From: an uncultured Paraburkholderia sp.
Lineage (GTDB): Bacteria; Pseudomonadota; Gammaproteobacteria; Burkholderiales; Burkholderiaceae
Assembly: GCA_940746715.1 (NCBI GenBank)
Contig: CALNWN010000001.1
Coordinates: 930,001 to 994,000, forward strand
DNA: 64,000 nucleotides
Direction: 5' to 3'
Each line of letters starts with the position of its first letter. Position 1 is the first letter of the stretch. A program made the translations under genes and the position numbers. The notes below the pieces were generated by a model that was given only the letters and a program-made list of their open reading frames with translations, did no database searches and had not been told where the DNA came from. Below, piece by piece: positions 8,326-15,798 of this stretch.

Positions 8326-8546
8326 CTACTCATGGAAGCCTGTTGCGTCCAGGAAGCGCGGCTGCGCGATCTTGCCAAGTTGCGCGCCACAAACCGCATC
8401 GTTCGTCGTGACAGCCTGCGCTGTACCCTTATGCAGCTCGCCACAATAGGCAGCAACCGCTTCCGGCGGAGCCGAAGAAAACCACAAGTGCGGCCGGCGC
8501 ATTCGATCCCAACCTGACGTCCGTTCCAATACACAGCGTTTTCCAT
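8326..8546 (-). pseudogene. Small hypothetical protein (frameshifted)
   Basis: From the ATG at 8546 the protein reads MENAVYWNGRQVGIECAGR. It then continues, after a one-base shift near 8487, as LWFSSAPPEAVAAYCGE to a stop at 8326, about 73 residues in total. The two halves look like one small soluble protein. I do not recognise a family. The ribosome site is weak (GAGAG), so this is a low-confidence gene. Confidence 0.35.
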
Positions 8547-9220
8547 GACGAGCTCTCTGAAGGCGAAGATGACCATCTTCCGTGTCGACAGAGGCGCGTC
8601 GGTTGCCCAACGCACTTTTACCTGCCGATTGGCTCTTCAAGCATAGAAGCCGCAGTCGCGATTGCGGAGGTTGTCATTGAAAGGTGAGGTTTTGTCGCAA
8701 ACCGCGCCACGTTAATGCTCGCATCAGGAAATTGCCGCACGCATTCGCTGAGCTGCCCAAGCATTCAGAGCTGGATTTAAAAAATTGCCCGCAAACCGTC
8801 AACGGCGAGACAGGTCGCTCGTTTACAAAGACACAGGCCTTCGCGCAAATTTATTATCCGTCGGTAATAAATGAACGTTCGCCTTTTCCCACGGAAAATG
8901 GTGCCGATGCGGCAGTGCATCAAATCGCAGCTAATCGGTGAATACCCGCAGCGGACGAACGGCCAATTCCCACGTTAAGCGATGACAGAGCGTGAACTGT
9001 CCACCGGACAAGCCTCTCAGGGAATCCACCGAAGAATTGGAGGCGTTGAACGTACGGCAGACCACAGAACAGGAACGGCAGCGAATTATAAATTTAATCA
9101 GAAGGTTCTGCCGAAATGGTGCGCTGTGCCGTTAAAGCAACAAACACGCTGCGATGCTAATCGGACACTGGTGCGACACCCTGCTTGAGGCCGATAATGG
9201 ATTTGTAAAGGAGAAAGACC
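8547..9220. other. Low-GC intergenic region, no gene seen
   Basis: About 670 bases, clearly richer in A/T than the flanks. The short open frames lack ribosome sites and recognisable features. The lower GC may mark recently acquired or non-coding DNA. Confidence 0.4.
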
Positions 9221-9370
9221 ATGGATGCCAAACCACCGAAGATTCCGACCCCGGATAAAGTCTTTAGCCCGGATCCGGAACCTGTCGGCGTCGAATTTTT
9301 GGGTGCGGAACTGCCGGAGCATGTGCGCGCCTTTTTCGACGAACAGCGTAAGTCGTGCGACGCAAAGTAA
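9221..9370 (+). CDS. Small hypothetical protein, 49 residues
   Basis: Starts with ATG at 9221 behind a very good ribosome site (AAAGGAG, 8 bases upstream). The protein begins MDAKPPKIPTPDKVFSPDPE, continues PVGVEFLGAELPEHVRAFFDE, and ends QRKSCDAK. It is Pro/Asp/Glu-rich, has no membrane segment, and has a single Cys near the end. I know no family. The ribosome site and clean codon use argue it is real. Confidence 0.65.
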   Translation: MDAKPPKIPTPDKVFSPDPEPVGVEFLGAELPEHVRAFFDEQRKSCDAK

Positions 9371-9647
9371 TTGTGCAGTGGCGCAACGCGGTAGCCGTCC
9401 TCGTGCTCGTCGCACGGGTCGCGGGTGCTCGCGCGCTCTACAACCTCTTTCGTTTCGGCGCTTCAAATAGACGGACTGCCGCCGCCCGGTGACGGTGCAC
9501 GCGCCGCGCTTTGCGTGCCTTGCTGGCGCGAAGTCACCTCTTCCGCTGAAATGCCCGGCGGCTCTTTTGCGGGTGAAAGCGTCTACGCGTTCACACATCG
9601 TCTATTCTTCTGGTTTTTCTTCCGGCCGCCCGGGCCTCCTCCAGCCT

Positions 9648-10244
9648 ATGAATCGTTTGGTTCGCTTTGCTGCGCCGTGCGCGCTCGCGCTCCTCGCCTG
9701 CGCGGCGTCGGCGCCGGCCCCCGCCCTCGCCGATGGCGACGACACCGCGCTCACCAACCTGATCGCCCTCGCGTCGCAACGTCTTGCGCTTGCTGAGCCG
9801 GTCGCGCGCTGGAAGTGGGCCAATCATCAGGCGATCACCGACAAGCCGCGCGAAGAGGCGCTGCTCGCCGATGTGCAGAAGCGCGCGGCGGCGGCCAACG
9901 TCGACCCGACGTTTGCGCGCGCTTTCTTTCAGGATCAGATCGATGCCAGCAAAGAGGTGCAAAACGCGCTGTTCGCAAGCTGGCGCGCCAGTCAGCCGCC
10001 TCAAGAGCCCGCACCGGATCTTGCCACCAGCACGCGGCCGCAACTAGACCGCTTGACGCAATCGCTCATCGCCGGCCTCGCTCGCGTGCAGCCGCTGCGC
10101 GCGGCGCCGGATTGTCCGTCGCGGGTAGCGCAATCGCTCGCTAACTGGAAATCGCTGACTCGCTACGACTCGACGCGCTCGAACGCGCTCAATCGCGCTC
10201 TTGGACACGTCTGTGAAACGGGCGGCGTCGGCGCGACCGGCTGA
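9648..10244 (+). CDS. Periplasmic chorismate mutase (AroQ gamma class)
   Basis: 198 residues with a clear Sec signal peptide (RLVRFAAPCALALLACA, cut near ALADG). The mature part has the AroQ pattern LIALASQRLALAEPVARWKW, then REEALLADVQKRA and FFQDQIDASKEVQNALF, as in secreted chorismate mutases that convert chorismate to prephenate outside the cytoplasm. The four cysteines include a pair in the C-terminal half that could form a disulfide. The frame extends upstream to 9489, but the signal peptide fixes the start at 9648. Its physiological role in the periplasm is unclear in this group. Confidence 0.85.
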   Translation: MNRLVRFAAPCALALLACAASAPAPALADGDDTALTNLIALASQRLALAEPVARWKWANHQAITDKPREEALLADVQKRAAAANVDPTFARAFFQDQIDASKEVQNALFASWRASQPPQEPAPDLATSTRPQLDRLTQSLIAGLARVQPLRAAPDCPSRVAQSLANWKSLTRYDSTRSNALNRALGHVCETGGVGATG

Positions 10245-10310
10245 GAGATGGCACTAGACACCAAGCCACGGCTCAGTTCGCGGCAGCGCTCACGCAGTGA
10301 GCCGAGACGT

Positions 10311-11459
10311 TCAGTCGAGACTCACGACAGGCTCGACGCCCACAACATTCAGCGGCGTCATCCTCAAGCCGCGCGCCAGGTGGCTTTGCAAGATCCGGTA
10401 CGTCGACAGCTCGAAACCGCTCGTCGCGCGCGGCATGCAGTTCGACGGCCTGCGCCAGCGACGGCGCATGGCCGAGGTAGCGCCACTCGTCGACGACATG
10501 GAAAGCACACGCTTGCGAGGCCTCCTCGCGCTCTTCGAAAACGACGGGTCCCTGGAACGGCCAAGGCGCGCCGACGGGGTCCCTCTTCGTGACGCGCGGC
10601 ACGCGATTGTGCCACGGCCGCAGCGCGGCAATCCACTGCGCCTCGGCAAGCATCGCGCCCAATTCGCCGCCGGTGGCGCACCACTCGACTCGCCTCACCT
10701 GTTGCGCGAGCCGAATATCCTTCGACGAGCGCCGCTCGCCTGTCAGATGTGCGCGAAGCCGCTGACGGACGCGCACGCTTCGCCCGACATATAGCGGCAG
10801 GTCGTCGTCTCCATAGAAGGCATAGACGCCACAGCCGGCAGGCACCGTTTCCAGCAGCTCTTCAGTGATGTCGCCTGCCAGGCGATAACGCCGCGTCGTC
10901 CGCTCGATCTGCGCGCGCAACACGTCGAGCGGCACGAGACCATGCAGGCGCTGCCAGAACTGCCAGATCAGATCCGCGTCGGCGAGCGCGCGATGGCGGT
11001 CCGACGGCACAGCGCATGGCGTTCGACGAGCGCATCGAGCCCGTGACGCTTTTCGGACGGGAACAGCGCCCGCGACAGGCGCACGGTGCACAGCACGTCC
11101 GGGTCGAATGAAATGCCGACGCGCCGGAATTCGCCGCGCAGGAAACCACGGTCGAAGCTGGCGTTATGCGCGACGAACAGTTTGCCGTCGAGGCGCGCGA
11201 ACAGCTCAGGCGCGATGGCCTCGAACGTCGGGGCGCCGCGCACCATGGCGTTGGTGATTCCGGTGAGCTGCTGGATGAACGACGGGATCGGCTGCTGCGG
11301 ATCGACGAGGCTGCTCCAGCGCGTGACACCCGTCGGCCCCACTTCCACGACACCCACTTCGGTAATGCGATGCTCGCTAGTCGAGCCGCCGGTGGTTTCA
11401 AGATCGACGAAGACGATAGGCTCAGCGAGGACCGGTTCGGCCAAAAACGGTTCAGACAT
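10311..11459 (-). pseudogene. 3'-5' exonuclease (DnaQ-like) fused to GIY-YIG domain (two frameshifts)
   Basis: The N-terminal half is a DEDDh exonuclease: IVFVDLETTGG (Exo I), FVAHNASFDRGFL (Exo II), and HRALADA (Exo III). A GIY-YIG nuclease domain follows, with GCGVYAFYGDDDLPLYVGRS and VRQRLRAHL, as in UvrC/Cho. The combination is known among proteobacterial proteins annotated as DNA polymerase III epsilon-like. Two breaks are visible: one near 11006, where the exonuclease continues into the Exo III motif, and one at 10414-10416, where removing one base from a run of three restores the C-terminal STYRILQSHLARGLRMTPL to the stop at 10311. The start at 11459 is uncertain; there is no good ribosome site. 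Confidence 0.75.
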
Positions 11460-11567
11460 GAAGAGGAGGCTTGGACGCGTGACTTTGCGCCAAGTATGCA
11501 CTAGTTAGCGGCCGACGCTAAAAACCGGATTGGATTTCAATCGGAAAGGCCATCTCGGCGGAATCAG

Positions 11568-11599
11568 ATAAAAAGCCCTCGCGATCAACGCGAGGGCTT
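11568..11599 (-). terminator. Terminator of cspA
   Basis: Stem aagccctcgcg/cgcgagggctt with a 5-base loop. On the minus strand it is followed by TTTTTA. Confidence 0.9.
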
Positions 11600-11649
11600 G
11601 TAGCAGCAGCTACGGCCTGCCCCGCAGCACGAGGCAAGCAGGTCGCTGC

Positions 11650-11853
11650 TTACAGCGGCTGGATGTTCGCCGCCTGCTTGCCCTTCGGGCCGGCCTTCAC
11701 GTCGAAAGACACGCGCTGGTTTTCTTTCAGCGATTTAAAACCTTCCGTGCGGATTTCCGAGAAATGCGCAAAAAGATCTTCGCCACCCGAGTCCGACGTA
11801 ATGAAGCCAAAGCCCTTAGCATCGTTAAACCATTTGACGATACCTGTTTCCAT
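11650..11853 (-). CDS. cspA: Cold-shock protein, CspA family
   Basis: 67 residues, a single cold-shock domain. The RNA-binding motifs are KGFGFIT (RNP1) and DLFAHF (RNP2, in place of VFVHF). It binds single-stranded nucleic acid as an RNA chaperone. A terminator 50 bases after the stop and an A/T-rich, ~400-base upstream region, likely including a long 5' leader, fit a cold-shock type gene. The paralogue symbol within the csp family cannot be fixed from sequence alone. Confidence 0.93.
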   Translation of the reverse strand: METGIVKWFNDAKGFGFITSDSGGEDLFAHFSEIRTEGFKSLKENQRVSFDVKAGPKGKQAANIQPL

Positions 11854-12279
11854 TTTCCAGTTTCCTCAACGAATTATCAAATCGGGCAATGCCCACAACG
11901 CCTCAATCCATTGCCAACTTATCCATACGGAATATCCCTGAGGCATTGCGCACTCGGAGCGGCTACTGAAATCAGCTTTATCATTATACGGGGACCGGCG
12001 AATCATCGTCAAGTGAATTTTAAATAAGCCCTAAGCACAATGTTGGATAAGCGAAAAGTTAGCCGGATGGCGGAAGCGACAGGCTTTTGATACTGGCGGT
12101 TACGTCACAAATACTAAACGCACCGCTTACGAACGGCAAAACAGGAAATTATTCCCGTATGAATCGTCGCTTTGTAACTATTTGTGACTTTGGTAAGTGT
12201 TTCTCCGGGTTGTTCGCACCCGCTACCGAACCGCATCATGAAACTCAGCATTTGCAGTAATGCGCATCAGGAGATTGCC
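11854..12279. other. Divergent intergenic region between cspA and a small gene
   Basis: About 425 bases, A/T-rich toward 12100-12200. It must hold the cspA promoter and leader on the minus strand and the promoter of the small gene on the plus strand. I could not define boxes with confidence. Confidence 0.4.
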
Positions 12280-12543
12280 ATGCAGTTCAATGATATCCGC
12301 CGCTTCCTTTCCAGCCTGATTCCTCATTTTGCAGAGTCGCAGTCGCCCGTGCCTGGTGCTTCTCGCGCCGAAGCTGACGCTAGTGCTGCATCGGCTTTCG
12401 ATTTCGAGCCTAGCTGGCACGGCGACCACTGGCAAAACCTGCTTTCTTCCCCAATGGACGCCCGCCGCTACGTTATGGAAGACTGGAACGCTTCGACGGC
12501 AAACGAATGGTGGAACGCGGACACCACCGCATCCGCGCACTGA
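12280..12543 (+). CDS. Small hypothetical protein, 87 residues
   Basis: The ATG at 12280 has a good ribosome site (CAGGAGA). The protein begins MQFNDIRRFLSSLIPHFAE and ends in a Trp/Asn-rich segment (WHGDHWQNLLSSP, EDWNASTANEWWN). It is acidic, soluble and without a signal peptide. No family is recognised. An in-frame upstream ATG at 12184 lacks a ribosome site. Confidence 0.6.
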   Translation: MQFNDIRRFLSSLIPHFAESQSPVPGASRAEADASAASAFDFEPSWHGDHWQNLLSSPMDARRYVMEDWNASTANEWWNADTTASAH

Positions 12544-12578
12544 TCGTCGGCTGCGCCACAGACGCATAATCGACAGAC

Positions 12579-12663
12579 AAAAAAAGCGCGACCGGAAAGT
12601 CGCGCTGACAAAGAAAGGTTTGGGATCCTTTTCGTCAAGAAAAAGTCTGCTTCGGAAAGCAGA
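12579..12663 (-). ncRNA. Candidate small RNA with own promoter and terminator
   Basis: On the minus strand a TATACT box lies at 12675-12670, giving an expected start near 12663. The transcript would begin with a 7-base hairpin (12663-12646, loop of four), contain a second weaker stem near 12631-12614, and end in a strong terminator: stem agcgcgac/gtcgcgct (12606-12585) followed by seven U. No protein gene on the minus strand needs this terminator. The -35 region is weak. The size (~85 nt) and architecture fit a trans-acting small RNA beside a porin gene. Confidence 0.5.
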
Positions 12664-13071
12664 ATTTTCAGTATAGCCTTTAATCCCCAATTCGATTATT
12701 CACACAAATAACAATCGTCTGTTGCGACGATAACAACAATAGTTCCACGCACTGACGCCTGTTGTTTTTTTCACATCGAATTAGCGTCGTAAATTCGCAA
12801 TGCCAATTCGCGCCCCGTCGTCGCTTCTTCCACTGGCACGGTCTCAACCCTTGACTGGCGGGACTTTCCGGGCGCCCGCATATCGTTTCTGCTCCCGTAA
12901 TACTTTATTGCAAAAACCGGAACGCCCATTCATTAGACGCTCTCTCTACACTTTGCGTAACCGGAAAACAGCGCTGCTTACGCACTTTGCACGGAGACGC
13001 CTCTCGCAGCGCTCGCGTGAAGGTTTTCCGAAGCAGGATTTACTGCCAATTCTCGCTTTCGGAGTAACAAG
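12664..13071. other. Upstream region of the porin gene
   Basis: About 400 A/T-rich bases that should carry the porin promoter and leader. No convincing coding sequence. The GGAG ribosome site of the porin is at about 13059-13063. Confidence 0.45.
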
Positions 13072-14220
13072 ATGAAAAAGACTCTCATGGTCGCGGCCCT
13101 GTCGGGCGTTTTTGCAACTGCGGCGCACGCTCAAAGCAGCGTCACGTTGTACGGCTTGATCGACGCCGGCATCACCTACACCAACAACCAGCACGGTCAC
13201 AGCAACTGGCAGCAGACCAGCGGCTCGGTGAACGGCAGCCGTTGGGGCTTGCGCGGCGCCGAAGACCTCGGCGGGGGCCTCAAGGCAATCTTCACGTTGG
13301 AAAACGGCTTCGGTATCAATGACGGCTCGCTGAAGCAAGGCGGTCGCGAATTCGGTCGTCAGGCATTCGTCGGCCTGTCCAGCACGCCGTTCGGCGCGGT
13401 GACGCTCGGCCGTCAACACGACGACAGCGTCGTCGACTTCGTCGGCCCGCTGGCCTTGACCGGCACGCAGTACGGCGGCACGCAGTTCGCCCACCCGTTC
13501 GACAACGACAACCTCAACAACTCGTTTCGCGTCAACAACTCGGTGAAGTACACGAGCGCGAACTACGGTGGCTTAAAGTTCGGCGGCATGTATGGCTTCT
13601 CGAACCAGGCTGACGGCTTCGCGAACAACCGCGCTTACAGCGCGGGCGCGTCGTACAACTGGGGCGGCCTGAATGTCGGCGCGGCCTACCTGCAACTGAA
13701 CAGCAACGGCGCGACGGGCGCGGCTGCGGCGTTCAACTCGGGCGGCGCGGTGTCGAGCGACAACACCTTCTTCGCTCGCCGTCAGCAAACCTGGGGCGCG
13801 GGCGCGAACTACGCGTTCGGTCCGGCCACCGTCGGCCTCGTCTACTCGCAGACGAACCTGAACGGTCTCGCCGGCATCGGCGCAGGCGCGTCGGGCCAGA
13901 CGGGCGGCATCGCATTCGGCGACGGCAGCGCGCACTTCCAGAACTGCGAAGCCAACGCGCGCTACGCTCTGACGCCGGCTGTCAGCATCGCCGGTTCGTA
14001 CACGTACACGCGTGCCAGCCTCGCCGGCACCCGTCCGCACTGGAACCAGTTCAACCTGCAAACGGCGTACGCGCTGTCCAAGCGCACGGACGTCTACCTG
14101 CAAGGCGAATACCAGCAAGTCAACGAAAACGCGATTGTTGGCGCGGACATCAACGGACTGGCTGCTTCGAGCAACAACAAGCAGGTCGCTGTCACGGCAG
14201 GTCTGCGCCACCGCTTCTAA
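13072..14220 (+). CDS. Outer-membrane porin (Gram-negative OmpC/OpcP type)
   Basis: 382 residues. A signal peptide (MKKTLMVAALSGVFATAAHA) is followed by the typical Burkholderia porin start QSSVTLYGLIDAGITY. Other family marks are SRWGLRGAEDLGGGLKAIFTLE, LGRQHDD, and a terminal Phe (RHRF) needed for Bam-dependent insertion. It should form a trimeric 16-strand beta barrel for passive uptake. Several paralogues exist in these genomes, so no symbol is given. It is monocistronic with its own terminator, and a candidate small RNA lies upstream on the opposite strand. Confidence 0.95.
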   Translation: MKKTLMVAALSGVFATAAHAQSSVTLYGLIDAGITYTNNQHGHSNWQQTSGSVNGSRWGLRGAEDLGGGLKAIFTLENGFGINDGSLKQGGREFGRQAFVGLSSTPFGAVTLGRQHDDSVVDFVGPLALTGTQYGGTQFAHPFDNDNLNNSFRVNNSVKYTSANYGGLKFGGMYGFSNQADGFANNRAYSAGASYNWGGLNVGAAYLQLNSNGATGAAAAFNSGGAVSSDNTFFARRQQTWGAGANYAFGPATVGLVYSQTNLNGLAGIGAGASGQTGGIAFGDGSAHFQNCEANARYALTPAVSIAGSYTYTRASLAGTRPHWNQFNLQTAYALSKRTDVYLQGEYQQVNENAIVGADINGLAASSNNKQVAVTAGLRHRF

Positions 14221-14246
14221 AGCGGCCGGCAGGACTCGCAGCACGA

Positions 14247-14272
14247 AAGGCGCCGCTCGCGGCGCCTTTTTT
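14247..14272 (+). terminator. Terminator of the porin gene
   Basis: Stem aaggcgccgc/gcggcgcctt followed by TTTT, 27 bases after the stop. Confidence 0.9.
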
Positions 14273-14331
14273 ATTGCCCGCGAGGAACGTGCTGCGCCGG
14301 CGAGCCCGGTCAAGCTACCGCAAGCGGGCAA

Positions 14332-14899
14332 CTAGCCGCCGCTGTCGGGCGGCGGATATTTGACGTCGAGTATGTCGATGGGCTGAGGTCCGGCCGGCGT
14401 GTACAAGGTCACCGTATCGCCGACCTTGGCCTTCAGCAGCGCGCGCGGTCGGCGAGATCCAGCTCGCGTGGCCGATGTCCAGATCCACCTCGTCGATACC
14501 GACAATCGTCACCGTGTGCTCTTCGCCGTCTTCGGTCGCATATTCGACAGTGGCGCCGAAAAAAACCTGATCGACGTTCTCCTGCCTGCTGCTGTCGACC
14601 ACCTCGGCGAGATCCAGGCGCTTGGTCAGAAAACGGATGCGCCGGTCGATTTCGCGCAAGCGGCGCTTGCCATAGATGTAATCGCCGTTCTCAGAACGGT
14701 CGCCGTTCGAAGCCGCCCACGACACGAGCCTGACGACTTCCGGCCGCTCCTCGTCGATGAGATGCAGCAGTTCATCACGCATTCGGCGATAGCCGGCCGG
14801 CGTGATGTAGTTCTTGGTACCCGCGGGGATGTCCGGCTGGGCGACGTCGAGATCGTCGTCGTTATCGTCGCTCGACTCTTTGACAAAGGCCTTGTTCAT
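14332..14899 (-). pseudogene. greB: Transcription elongation factor GreB (CG-dinucleotide deletion)
   Basis: GreB rescues backtracked RNA polymerase. The N-terminal coiled coil (YITPAGYRRMRDELLHLIDEE, then SENGDYIYGKRRLREIDRRI) has the acidic tip pattern, and the C-terminal FKBP-like domain follows. The frame breaks at the run gcgcgcgcg (14439-14447). Adding one CG gives SPTARALLKAKVGDTVTLYTP and a normal end at 14332, with a total of 189 residues. A longer upstream frame (to 15529) is not coding and crosses tRNA-Arg. The start at 14899 matches homologues with an acidic N-terminal extension. Confidence 0.88.
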
Positions 14900-15019
14900 G
14901 ATGATCCATAAGCTGCAGCAAACGACTGCCCCACTAGGGTACACGATCATGACAATGAGACAAATCGCACGGATGCCCTTCCCTTTTTTGAAACCTTTGC
15001 TACAATCTCGTCTCTGCGT

Positions 15020-15096
15020 GCGGCTGTAGCTCAGTTGGATAGAGTACTTGGCTACGAACCAAGGGGTCGTGGGTTCGAATCCTGCCAGCCGCACCA
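15020..15096 (+). tRNA. tRNA-Arg (anticodon ACG)
   Basis: 77 bases with encoded CCA. Acceptor arms gcggctg/cagccgc, anticodon loop ctACGaa, T-arm gggttcgaatcc. A TACAAT box at 15001-15006 is the likely -10. The ACG anticodon is the inosine-modified Arg tRNA. Confidence 0.97.
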
Positions 15097-15173
15097 CGTT
15101 TTCCCGGCACGCGCTTTCCACGCGTTCCCCGGACGGCTCGGAGCGACTGCTCCAGCAACCGCCCCGCCGGCTG

Positions 15174-15663
15174 TCAAGGTCGCGGCGGCGACTGAATATC
15201 GCCGATATGTCCGTCCGGACTCGGCACATCTTCGAACGTGTCGCCTGCGCTTGCCTCGCCGATGCGCCGCGCCTTATCGCCCACCAGCATCTGCGACTCG
15301 TGCAGCATCTCGCCGACGCTGTCGCCGAACCGGCTCTCAACAAACGCCCGCAGCAGCGCCACCCGCACCGAGTCCGCGCGCCCCTCCACCGTTCCACGGC
15401 CGCCTTCGAATTTCGCGACGCAGTGCGCGGGACCCTCCTCGCTGCGCTCGCGCATTTCCAGCCGGCGCGCGTTCGAGCACCACCGCGGCGGCGTCCCATG
15501 AAGTAGTAGGCGTAAAACGGCCGTCCCACGGACGACCCCGGTCGTTACCGCGAATCGAGACGGTCTCGCCGCTGTCGGTGAACTGGATTTCGCGCACGAA
15601 GTCGTGCAGGCTGCGGGCCACCCAATAGTCGAGCGCGAGGCCCTCGAGGTCAGCTACTTTCAT
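15174..15663 (-). pseudogene. DUF2591 (phage NinX-like) family protein (one frameshift)
   Basis: Starts MKVADLEGLALDYWVARSL, a hallmark of DUF2591. The middle has TPTTSWDAAAVVLER, and after a break near 15466-15472 the frame continues LEMRERSEEGPAHC, then ADSVRVALLRAFVESRFGD to a stop at 15174. Repaired length is about 162 residues. Family members occur in phages and on Burkholderia chromosomes; function is unknown. No other phage genes are nearby. Confidence 0.75.
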
Positions 15664-15798
15664 CAGCGTTCTGCCTGAGTTTTCAGGTCAGACTCGCCTA
15701 TGGCCGGTGCGTTCCTGCAGAAGAAAGGAGATTGACGGGCGCAGACGAGCGCTGGAATTCAGTAATCGGCCCGCTCGCGCTCGATCCGCATGCCGCCT

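Noticed and set aside
12223-12690. Minus-strand protein gene ending opposite the 87-residue small protein
   Set aside because: The frame is antisense to a gene with a good ribosome site and has no start signal; the leftward terminator is better explained by a small RNA.
15174-15663. DUF2591 protein as evidence of a prophage
   Set aside because: Members occur as single chromosomal genes in this group and no other phage gene is adjacent.
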